Positions 31,644-40,674 of a stretch of 64,000 nucleotides of DNA are shown piece after piece (the stretch's first letter is position 1; each line of letters begins with the position of its first letter). The position numbers and the translations under genes are program-made. The stretch covers positions 128,320 to 192,319 of the forward strand of contig VYCQ01000023.1 in NCBI GenBank assembly GCA_009843865.1, given 5' to 3'. Origin of the DNA: Acidimicrobiia bacterium (GTDB lineage Bacteria > Actinomycetota > Acidimicrobiia > Acidimicrobiales > Bin134). The notes beneath the pieces are model-generated. The model was not told the DNA's origin, searched no databases, and saw nothing but the letters and a program-made list of their open reading frames with translations.

Positions 31644-32983
31644 CCGAAAAAGCGCATCATTTCGTCTATGGTGTCAGGTCGCGCAAAGACAATGATGTGA
31701 TCGCGGCCGCGAAGCTGACTACGACCTCGCCCAATTTGAGCTTTACCGTCGCGCACGTAGGCACCTATAAGCACGTCCTTAGGTAAACCCAGCTTGCTGA
31801 TGGTGGCACCATCAGCTGACGAACCAGTTTTCACCTCAGCTTCGATGATCTCAAACTCGCCTGACAAATTCGTGGCTACCTGCGTCACCCCGCCCCGCAC
31901 ATAACGAAGCACACCGTTGGCACTAACTGTGCGGGGTGATAGGGCTACGTCAATGCCCACATCTTGTAGCAAGGTTCGCAATGCCAAGTTGTGTAAAACA
32001 GCGATGGTTTCGCTTGCCCCAAGCGACTTGGCATACAAGCAAGCCAAGATGTTGGCATCGTCTTTACCGGTAAGGGCGATGACAGCGTCAAATTTGCCTA
32101 CCTCTTCAGACTCCAAGAGCTCGGCATCGGTAATATCGCCTTGTAGTACTAGCACAGCATCTAGTTCTTCGCTGAGAGCTTGAGCTCGCTCTAAGCTGTT
32201 TTCGATCAACACCACCTCGGCGTGCTGCTCGCTGAGGCATCGTGCCAATATTTCCGCAGTACGACCTCCTCCCAACAGCATGACCCTTCGGTGGGTGCCA
32301 GCAGCTAATCCCAATAGCGGCAGCAACGTACTGCGTGCTCGTCGTTTGCAAACCACCCGCAGCACATCTTCTGGTTCTAATGTTGTATCTGCACGGGGAA
32401 TTTGCGTTTCACCATTACGGGTTAGCACGGCTACTAAAAAATCCCAATCCGGCTCTGATTCTGCCGCGATCTCGGCTAAGCGACGGTTGACCCAAGGAGC
32501 ATCCGGCGCTAGCTGAACACCTACTACGATCACTTCTCCGTTGGCCATCACGGTTACATCGATGGCCCCAGGATTAGACAACAGGTCAATGATCTCACGG
32601 GCTGTTTCTTCATCAGGATCAATGATGGTGTCCACCTGCATGGCTTCTCGCAGTTCACGGGCATTCTTTTCACGCAAAGAATGAGCTTGAATACGAGCGA
32701 TGGTGCGCTCCACTCCGTGCTGACGAGCTAACAAGCATGCCAGCAGGTTCACCTCGTCACTGGCCGTCACAGCTACCAGCAGATCGGCTTTGCTTATGCC
32801 AGCTTCCCGCAAAATATGAGGATGGGAACCACTGCCCTGCACCACCAGCACATCAAGTTCTTCAGAAATGTGGTGAAGCTTTTTTTCGTCCACCTCCACC
32901 ATCGATACAGTGTTACCTTCTTCACTTAAAATCTGAGCAACATAGGTGCCCACCTCTCCTGCACCCACTACTACAATCCGCAC
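31640..32983 (-). CDS. trkA: Trk system potassium regulatory subunit TrkA (two RCK/KTN repeats)
   Basis: MRIVVVGAGEVGTYVAQILSEEG, second Rossmann RVMLLGGGRTAEILAR, TrkA_C-like ends. Confidence 0.95.
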   Translation of the reverse strand: MRIVVVGAGEVGTYVAQILSEEGNTVSMVEVDEKKLHHISEELDVLVVQGSGSHPHILREAGISKADLLVAVTASDEVNLLACLLARQHGVERTIARIQAHSLREKNARELREAMQVDTIIDPDEETAREIIDLLSNPGAIDVTVMANGEVIVVGVQLAPDAPWVNRRLAEIAAESEPDWDFLVAVLTRNGETQIPRADTTLEPEDVLRVVCKRRARSTLLPLLGLAAGTHRRVMLLGGGRTAEILARCLSEQHAEVVLIENSLERAQALSEELDAVLVLQGDITDAELLESEEVGKFDAVIALTGKDDANILACLYAKSLGASETIAVLHNLALRTLLQDVGIDVALSPRTVSANGVLRYVRGGVTQVATNLSGEFEIIEAEVKTGSSADGATISKLGLPKDVLIGAYVRDGKAQIGRGRSQLRGRDHIIVFARPDTIDEMMRFFG

Positions 32984-32986
32984 TAG

Positions 32987-33622
32987 CTACGTCCTTGCTG
33001 ATGGCTCGTTAGGCCGCAAGCTGGTTTTGAGCGATAACGACTTATTAAAAATACGCACTTTTACTTCGGTCACCAGCGCGTCCATAATTATATCTTTTGA
33101 ATGAGAAGCAACCTTCTCTACAAGCTGACACTCATAGGCTAAACCGATCACTAATGGCTTGGTTGGCCTCGGGTCGTCTAGCAAGAAAGACAGTGCTCGG
33201 TCATAGTAGCCCATACCTCGCCCAGCACGATATCCAGCTTCATCAAACAGCACCACTGGAGCAAAGATCATATCTAACTCCTTAGCTGCTATGTACATTG
33301 TTGAATCCACATTTGGCTCATCAATACCATAACGATTGGGCACCAACGGAGTGTGGTTGTCGCTGTAAGCAAACTGCATGGGTGCAGGATCGCACAGAAC
33401 TGGCATACACACGGTTATGCCCCGCAGCCAGCAGGCACTTACCAGCGGAGCGGGATCCAGTTCACCGTCATGCACCATTGTGGCAGCCACTTTTCCAACA
33501 CCGTCTAACCACTCTAGCGCAATAATTGCCTGCGCCACCGCTTCAGCAGCGCTAGTAGGGTCGGGGTGAGATTTGCGGGCCTCCCTAGCTTGTGCCCGCA
33601 TCTTGCTCAGGCTGACCACCAA
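32987..33622 (-). CDS. 5-formyltetrahydrofolate cyclo-ligase family
   Basis: FAPVVLFDEAGYRAGRGMGYYDRAL motif. Confidence 0.88.
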   Translation of the reverse strand: MVVSLSKMRAQAREARKSHPDPTSAAEAVAQAIIALEWLDGVGKVAATMVHDGELDPAPLVSACWLRGITVCMPVLCDPAPMQFAYSDNHTPLVPNRYGIDEPNVDSTMYIAAKELDMIFAPVVLFDEAGYRAGRGMGYYDRALSFLLDDPRPTKPLVIGLAYECQLVEKVASHSKDIIMDALVTEVKVRIFNKSLSLKTSLRPNEPSART

Positions 33623-33729
33623 CTCAGATTATCGCAATTGCCACAGTCTCAGACATCTTATGTGGCAGCCTTAGAAAGGCAAGTCTTGCCCCAATATTCT
33701 TGCTTCGTCAACAGATCAGGGAGTCAAAA

Positions 33730-35871
33730 GTGGACGTGGTACCGTATCTAGCTGGAATTAGTGCAATTTTGGCGCTAACGCTCGCCTTTTTCTTTTATAG
33801 ATTGGTTAAGTCAGCACCACCGGGCAACGACCGCATGGTGTACTTGATGAAGGAAATCCAATCTGGAGCGCGAGCTTTCCTTAAACAAGAATACACCTGG
33901 GTGGGTGGGTTCTTGATCATCATGGCCATCTTGATCCCGCTGCTTACCGGGGTAGCACTTACTTTTGTTAGCTATATCTTGGGCGCAGTGCTCTCTGCTG
34001 GTGCTGGTTATGTTGGCATGACCGTAGCCACCATGGCCAATGCCCGTACCACGCAGGCCGCTACCCAAGGCCCAGCTAAAGCTCTGCCATTGGCTTTTAG
34101 AGGAGGAGCGGTCATGGGCTTTTCCGTAGCTGGACTGAGTCTTTTAGGTTTGGCGTGTACCTATCTGATCTTTGTGGAGTGGTTCAGCGTGGATGATCCG
34201 TTCGAAATCTTCACAGCTTTTGGTTTGGGGGCTAGCTCAATTGCTTTATTTTCCCGTGTGGGTGGCGGTATCTATACCAAGGCCGCTGATGTGGGGGCCG
34301 ATTTAGTCGGCAAAGTAGAAGCTGGTATACCCGAGGACGATCCCCGCAATCCCGCCACCATTGCTGACAACGTGGGCGACAACGTGGGCGATGTGGCTGG
34401 CATGGGTGCTGACTTGTTTGAGAGCTACAGCGGATCGATCATTGCTCCAGTAGCTCTTGCTGCGTTTTCATTCTCAGTGGCTGCTAACGAGGCCAGCGAA
34501 ACCTCGATGTTCTCGTCAATTGCTTCTGGGACTGATGTGACTGATCATGCAATTGGTTCAGCAGCACTCTTGTTTCCGCTAGCAGTGGCATTTGTAGGAA
34601 TGGTGGCTGCCATGATCGGCTCTTTTGCCGTGCGGGGTAGCACACAAGGCGATGTCAAGAGCTTGTCGCGGCAGCTTCATATGGGCACCAACGTGGCTAT
34701 GGGTTTAACCGTGATAGGAACGATCCTGGTAGGTCTGTGGTTTTTCAACGGTGATGAGTTCGACAATCCAATGGGGCTTCCCCTCTCTGTGATTAGCGGT
34801 TTGTTGGTAGGTTGGGCCATTGGCAAAGTGGCCGAAATCTGGACTAGCGATCATTATGCTCCGGTTAAAAAGATTGCCAAGCAGTCCGAAACTGGTCCAG
34901 CTACCACCGTGCTCTCGGGTATCAGCGCTGGCATGGTCTCGGTGGCTGCTTCGGTGATTTTGATCGGTGCTGGTGTGTTGCTGGCTTATTGGGGTGGACA
35001 ATTGACGCTAGGTGATACTGGCGGTGCTGGCATTTATGGCATAGCGGTGGCTGCTATCGGCATGCTGGCCACCACCGGCGTGGTGGTATCTGTGGATGCT
35101 TATGGTCCTATTGCTGATAATGCTGGAGGCATCGCCGAGATGTCCGAACTTGACCCTAAGGTGCGAGAAGTAACCGATGCCCTCGACTCACTAGGCAACA
35201 CAACCGCAGCTATTGCGAAGGGTTTCGCAGTAGGCTCAGCAGCGCTTACAGCTTTGGCATTGTTTAAGACCTTTGAAGTAGCGCTAAAGCTTGAAGATCC
35301 TAACTTCGCTCTGTCGTTAAACGTAGGCGAGGTGGACGTATTTATTGGCCTGTTCTTAGGAGCAATGCTGCCATTTTTGTTTGCTGCGTTGACGATTGAC
35401 GCGGTAGGTCGGGCAGCCAACAAGATGATCGAAGAAGTACGACGGCAGTTCCGCGAGATACCAGGTTTGCGTGAAGGCTCAAGTGGAGCTACCCCCGATT
35501 CTGCCCGTTGTGTCGCTATCTCTACACGAGCTTCCTTGCGGGAGATGCTCCTTCCAGGTGCGTTGGCTGTAGCCGTACCCCTGATTATCGGATTCATTGA
35601 TGTGGATACCTTAGGCGGCTTTTTAGCTGGAGCTTTAGTAAGCGGTTTCGCGTTGGCCATTTTTATGGCTAATGCTGGTGGAGCTTGGGATAACGCCAAA
35701 AAGTACATTGAAGCTGGTAATCATGGCGGCAAGGGCTCAGAACCTCACAAGGCCGCAGTGGTTGGCGATACCGTAGGAGACCCATTTAAAGACACCTCAG
35801 GGCCGTCTATGAACATCCTCATCAAAGTGATGACGATCGTATCCTTAGTATTTGCCTCAGCATTCGTTTAA
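33730..35871 (+). CDS. hppA: Membrane-bound ion-translocating pyrophosphatase, K+-dependent type
   Basis: [53 protein letters not shown] (Ala at the K+-dependence position); 15+ TM. Start set at GTG 33730. Confidence 0.95.
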   Translation: MDVVPYLAGISAILALTLAFFFYRLVKSAPPGNDRMVYLMKEIQSGARAFLKQEYTWVGGFLIIMAILIPLLTGVALTFVSYILGAVLSAGAGYVGMTVATMANARTTQAATQGPAKALPLAFRGGAVMGFSVAGLSLLGLACTYLIFVEWFSVDDPFEIFTAFGLGASSIALFSRVGGGIYTKAADVGADLVGKVEAGIPEDDPRNPATIADNVGDNVGDVAGMGADLFESYSGSIIAPVALAAFSFSVAANEASETSMFSSIASGTDVTDHAIGSAALLFPLAVAFVGMVAAMIGSFAVRGSTQGDVKSLSRQLHMGTNVAMGLTVIGTILVGLWFFNGDEFDNPMGLPLSVISGLLVGWAIGKVAEIWTSDHYAPVKKIAKQSETGPATTVLSGISAGMVSVAASVILIGAGVLLAYWGGQLTLGDTGGAGIYGIAVAAIGMLATTGVVVSVDAYGPIADNAGGIAEMSELDPKVREVTDALDSLGNTTAAIAKGFAVGSAALTALALFKTFEVALKLEDPNFALSLNVGEVDVFIGLFLGAMLPFLFAALTIDAVGRAANKMIEEVRRQFREIPGLREGSSGATPDSARCVAISTRASLREMLLPGALAVAVPLIIGFIDVDTLGGFLAGALVSGFALAIFMANAGGAWDNAKKYIEAGNHGGKGSEPHKAAVVGDTVGDPFKDTSGPSMNILIKVMTIVSLVFASAFV

Positions 35872-35928
35872 ACCTAATGCTACTTGTGGTGTTAGCTATC
35901 GCTGTCGCTTAGACTAACTACTCACCTC

Positions 35929-37518
35929 ATGAAATATCTGGCAGCCAAATATCCTCGACGACAAATGCTGATCGGATTACTACTCGCATTGGTCATGAGT
36001 GCTGTGGTGCCTGTTCATGCTTTTGCGCAACAAACTCAGCAGGATGTTCAAATTCTGCACCTCCAAATCTTGTACAGCGATGGGTTGATTTATCAGCAAG
36101 AAAAATTGCTCAACGCCTATCGTTGCAGGTTTAATATCGACACCATCGTGGTACCGGGAGGATGTCAAGACGGTGTGTCAGCAGTCCCGCTACCGGTACC
36201 ACTGCCCTTTACAGGCATCCCTACGACAGAAGAAAAGATCTTGCGAGACAGCACCGTGTTGTCGCAGGAAACCTTATTAAATGTCTACCGGTGCATGTTC
36301 AGCATTGATACTCAGATAGTGCCTCAAGGTTGTCCTGAGCGCAATCAAACAGCTGCAACGCCAATAACAAGTGGTGGCTCTTCTTCTAGCAGCGCTGGTA
36401 AGGTCGTTACGCCTTTGACCGACACCTCAAAGTGCAGCTTTGCCGACTATGCCACCAATGCGATAGATGCGGTTTGGCAAGTTCGTGCAGGTCAGAATCT
36501 AGGCACAGCTTTTCATCTGGGTCAATACGCTGAGCATTCTTGGTGGCTAACAGCTGAGCATGTGATACGTGATGCCGGTTCAATACGACTTACTCACGGA
36601 GGACAAAGTCTTATAGCCCGCATCGTGCTAGCCGACCGAGGCGAGGACATTGCGGTGCTGTCCACATCTCCATCAACGGCGGCTGAGCTTCAGCTAGGCG
36701 GGCTGAGCACTACAAGACCAGGTAGCGACATCTTCGCAGTCGGCTTCCCACTTTATGTGGCATCCACGCCATCAATTACACGCGGTATCGTCTCAAGGGT
36801 ACTTGAAGACCCAATTCTCGGCAGAGTTTTGCAAACAGACACCGCAGTGAACCCGGGAAATAGCGGTGGTCCCATGCTGAACTCATGTGGATATGTGTTA
36901 GGCATGGTGGTAAGCAAGGCAGCGGCAGTCGGCAGTGAGGGTATCAACTACTCGGTTATTGAGCCAAAGTTGTTAGATGCTCTCACATTTGCTCAAGCCG
37001 ACCCCAATCAGTCGCCTGCTCCACCTTCTCCCCCTAAACCTGCGATAGGCGTAGATGCCCCTGGCCCGGGAGAATGGCAGCAAAGTAGCTATAGCAACGG
37101 TGATGACTACCTATGGCATGTGTACTACTTGGACGAAAATGGCAACGGGGCTGTCGTCTATGAGTTTCCTTGCGGTAAGGACTACTACAACCTGGCAATT
37201 TGGACCACACGCTGGGATGCCTTAGCACTTGACAATCTTGGATATATCCGTTTTTGGGAAGAATCAAGCCAGTCTACTGTCAGCTTTCTGCGAGCCAATG
37301 TGTCGCAACACACTAGCAATGGCGCAACCCGTTTTGCTCTACGCCGTGAGTTCAATACAGGGGCAGTTCAAGATTCAGATCGCTCTTACCGCTTCTACTT
37401 CGAACTGTTGGACAGCTTCCAAAATCGTGGGGTGCTGTTGAGCTTTATTTCCTCACCAGCTCACACACAAATGGTTGAGGAAGCCCTAACCGTTACACGT
37501 AGGGAAGTGGCCTGCTAA
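35929..37518 (+). CDS. Secreted trypsin-like (S1C/DegP-like) serine protease with duplicated N-terminal motif and unknown C-terminal domain
   Basis: Signal peptide; catalytic regions LTAEHVIRD (His), GEDIAVLS (Asp), NPGNSGGPML (Ser); two copies of LLNxYRCxFxIDTxxVPxGC. Confidence 0.82.
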   Translation: MKYLAAKYPRRQMLIGLLLALVMSAVVPVHAFAQQTQQDVQILHLQILYSDGLIYQQEKLLNAYRCRFNIDTIVVPGGCQDGVSAVPLPVPLPFTGIPTTEEKILRDSTVLSQETLLNVYRCMFSIDTQIVPQGCPERNQTAATPITSGGSSSSSAGKVVTPLTDTSKCSFADYATNAIDAVWQVRAGQNLGTAFHLGQYAEHSWWLTAEHVIRDAGSIRLTHGGQSLIARIVLADRGEDIAVLSTSPSTAAELQLGGLSTTRPGSDIFAVGFPLYVASTPSITRGIVSRVLEDPILGRVLQTDTAVNPGNSGGPMLNSCGYVLGMVVSKAAAVGSEGINYSVIEPKLLDALTFAQADPNQSPAPPSPPKPAIGVDAPGPGEWQQSSYSNGDDYLWHVYYLDENGNGAVVYEFPCGKDYYNLAIWTTRWDALALDNLGYIRFWEESSQSTVSFLRANVSQHTSNGATRFALRREFNTGAVQDSDRSYRFYFELLDSFQNRGVLLSFISSPAHTQMVEEALTVTRREVAC

Positions 37519-37529
37519 CAAGTCGAACC

Positions 37530-37955
37530 TCAACTAGCGTGAGTTATAATCGTTCCTGCTATCACACCTGAGTTGGGGTTAATGTTGGTCAGCTTGAGAG
37601 CAATGAGCATGTGGAACTCTCCTTTGTGCGCATCGCTATCGCCTTGCACTGAGTGATCAATGCTCATGATCTTGCTGGCAATTGGCTTGTCGCCCACTTG
37701 CACTAGCACCTTGTCGCCCACTTGCACGCGCCCACAAATTGCCCGCCCTATTACGAAGAAGTCCTCTTGTGACATAGCCTCGGTACGTATCACTTCAAAT
37801 CGCAGCTTCTCCTTGCTACGTTGCCACCGCTTGAAGAAGGTCTTCCAATTATGGGGCTGATCTTCCCACTCCCCTTCCACAATTCCCAAATAATTTCCCA
37901 TTATGGAAAAACTAGCGAAATGGGAGACAGACTTCGTAATTACCGACATACTCAC
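37530..37955 (-). CDS. Hypothetical protein resembling a stand-alone EF-Tu domain-2-type beta-barrel
   Basis: FFVIGRAICGRVQVGDKVLVQVGDKPIASKIMSIDH...KGEFHMLIALKLTNINPNSGVIAGTIIT. Confidence 0.5.
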   Translation of the reverse strand: MSMSVITKSVSHFASFSIMGNYLGIVEGEWEDQPHNWKTFFKRWQRSKEKLRFEVIRTEAMSQEDFFVIGRAICGRVQVGDKVLVQVGDKPIASKIMSIDHSVQGDSDAHKGEFHMLIALKLTNINPNSGVIAGTIITHAS

Positions 37956-38056
37956 CTATGCTGATTCGCTACAAACTAGTGGCAGTACACCTGTAAACTT
38001 TTCCCGTTGGTTCCTCGCCACTCTCTTCTGATACCACCCAATCAGAAAGCGTACAC

Positions 38057-39754
38057 ATGTCTTTTCCTTCTGATCTGGAAATCGCCCGCAACGCCCACTT
38101 GCGCCCCCTGTCTGAGGTAGCTGCTCAAGCTGCTATCCCCATCGACTTGTTAGAGCTTTACGGGTCGGGAGTAGCCAAAATTGGCCTGGATGCTATAGAG
38201 GCACTTGTTAACCGCCCTCGTGCTCGTTATGTGGTGGTAACGGCTATTACTCCTACCACGTTGGGCGAAGGAAAAACCACCACTACCGTGGGTTTAGGAC
38301 AAGGATTTGCTCATATCAACAAGCGTGCCACTATAGTCATTCGCCAACCCTCTCTAGGGCCTACCTTCGGCATTAAGGGGGGTGCCGCAGGAGGCGGTTA
38401 TAGCCAGGTGGTGCCTATGGAGTTGTTCAACTTGCATCTCACGGGCGACACGCATGCGGTAACCGCAGCTCACAACATGTGCTCAGCTATGTTGGATGCT
38501 CATATTTTTCATGGCAACGAGCTGGGCTTAGATCTGCACAACATCACTTGGCGACGAGCATTAGACATTAATGACCGTGCATTGCGGAACATGGTTGTGG
38601 GTCTTGGCGGTCGCCTAGATGGTGTGCCTCGTGAAAGTGGCTTTGATATCACCGCAGCTTCTGAGGTAATGGCAACCCTGGCCTTGGCTACTTCGCTTCA
38701 AGATTTGCGAGTTCGATTAGGTCGTATTGTGGTGGGCTACACAAAACAGAACACTCCAGTAACTGCCGAGGATTTACAAGTAGCAGGAGCCATGGCAGTG
38801 CTATTAAAAGATGCTCTCAAGCCCAACCTGATGCAAACTCTCGAAGGTAGCCCCGCATTAGTACACTGCGGACCTTTTGGCAACATTGCAACCGGCCACT
38901 CATCTATTGTGGCCGACAAGATTGCTATAAGTACCGGCGACTATCTGATAACCGAAGCTGGCTTTGGAGCCGACATGGGAGCCGAACGCTTTTTCAACAT
39001 CAAGTGCCGCTACTCGGGCCTAGTTCCTGATGCCGCAGTGATGGTGGCCACCGTGCGAGGGCTCAAAGCTCATTCTGGCAATCATCACATCGTGGCAGGC
39101 CACCCTCTGCCCGAAGCTCTGCTAGCCGAAAACCCTGATGAAGTACATGCTGGTGGTGATAATCTTCGCAAGCAACTCGCCAACATACAGGTCCACGGGG
39201 TCACGCCGGTGGTCGCCATCAACGCGTTTCCCGAAGATCATGATGCCGATCTAGCCGCCATCGCAGAGATTGCAGATGAATACGGTGTGCGCTGCGTGAG
39301 AACAACTCATTTTACCGATGGTGGATCTGGGGCGGTTCAGTTAGCTGAGGCTGTGGCCGAAGCTTGTGAGGAACCGAGCACGTTCAAGCTGCTCTATAGA
39401 GATGACTTGTCGCTTAAAGACAAGATTGCGGCAGTGGCCGACACCATCTATGGAGCTGAAAAAGTGGAGTACTCCACAAAGGCTAACCGTCAGCTAAACA
39501 TCTATGAGGCTGCTGGTTTCGGGCATTTACCGGTCTGCATTGCTAAAACCCATCTGTCTATTTCTTCCGACCCATCTCTTAAGGGTGCTCCCACGGGTTG
39601 GACGCTGTCAGTACGCGAGGTCAGAGCATCGGCGGGTGCCGGGTTCGTGTATCCCATTTGTGGAGATATGCGTACTATGCCGGGGTTAGGCCGCCAACCT
39701 GCCGCGATGAACATAGACTTGGATGAAGACGGCCAAATTGTGGGTCTCAGCTAG
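38057..39754 (+). CDS. fhs: Formate--tetrahydrofolate ligase
   Basis: [53 protein letters not shown]-type motifs. Confidence 0.96.
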   Translation: [565 protein letters not shown]

Positions 39755-39758
39755 GGCC

Positions 39759-40616
39759 ATGTCTGTGATCAAATTAGACGGCGAAATGCTGTCAGCTGAA
39801 ATAAAACAAGATCTTGTGACTCGAATAGCAGCTTTAACTGAGCAAAGCATAACGCCTGCTCTGGGTACGCTTTTAGTAGGTGACGATGGTCCTTCGGCCA
39901 ATTATGTAGCTATGAAGCACCGTGACTGCGTAGAGTTAGGCATAAGTTCGCGCTTAGTCCACTTGCCATCTACCGCCAGCCAAGCCGATGTCGCCGCGGT
40001 GGTTGAGGATTTCAACGCCGATTCTTTTTTGCATGCCTACATCTTGCAGTATCCGTTTCCCGAGCATCTGGACTATGAGGCTGCTCTGATAAGCGTGCTA
40101 CCTGAAAAAGATGCCGATGGGCTACACCCGATCAACTTGGGTAAGCTAGTACAAGGCATTGAAGCCCCTCTGGCATGTACTCCAAGAGGCATTCAGCTAT
40201 TACTCAAGCGCTATGACATTCCCATAGCGGGCCGCCATATAGTGATAATCGGTCGAGGACTCACCATCGGTCGTCCCTTAGCCAACCTCTTATCGCTGAA
40301 ACATCCTGATGCTAATGCCGCTATCACGGTGGTACACACTGGGGTTAACGACATCGCTCGATTTACAAGAACCGCAGACATCCTTGTGGCAGCCGCTGGA
40401 ACTCCTCACATAGTGAAACCCCATATGGTTAAACCTGGCGCAGCAGTGGTGGCCGCAGGAGTGAGTTTTGTGGACGGCAAATTGGTTTCTGATGTGGATG
40501 ATGAAGTAGCTGATGTGGCAGGCTGGCTATCACCCAGAATTGGTGGTGTGGGCCCAATGACACGCGCCATTCTCATGGCAAACACCGTTGCTGCCGCAGA
40601 GCGAGCCACCAGCTAG
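39759..40616 (+). CDS. folD: Bifunctional methylenetetrahydrofolate dehydrogenase/cyclohydrolase
   Basis: GDDGPSANYVAMKHRDC, YILQYPFPEHLD, PEKDADGLHPINLGKL, IIGRGLTIGRPLANLL; ATG start at 39759. Confidence 0.95.
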   Translation: MSVIKLDGEMLSAEIKQDLVTRIAALTEQSITPALGTLLVGDDGPSANYVAMKHRDCVELGISSRLVHLPSTASQADVAAVVEDFNADSFLHAYILQYPFPEHLDYEAALISVLPEKDADGLHPINLGKLVQGIEAPLACTPRGIQLLLKRYDIPIAGRHIVIIGRGLTIGRPLANLLSLKHPDANAAITVVHTGVNDIARFTRTADILVAAAGTPHIVKPHMVKPGAAVVAAGVSFVDGKLVSDVDDEVADVAGWLSPRIGGVGPMTRAILMANTVAAAERATS

Positions 40617-40640
40617 GAGTGGCTCACCACTGAGCTTATA

Positions 40641-40672
40641 TTGCTGTTCATGCCAATGTGCATGAACAGCAA
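40641..40672. terminator. Putative bidirectional terminator hairpin between convergent folD and M16 peptidase
   Basis: Perfect 12-bp stem ttgctgttcatg-ccaatgtg-catgaacagcaa. Confidence 0.7.
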
Positions 40673-40674
40673 GG

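Noticed and set aside
37956-38056. Possible THF-type riboswitch upstream of fhs
   Set aside because: Only a small ttctga...tcagaa hairpin is visible, with no recognisable riboswitch consensus.
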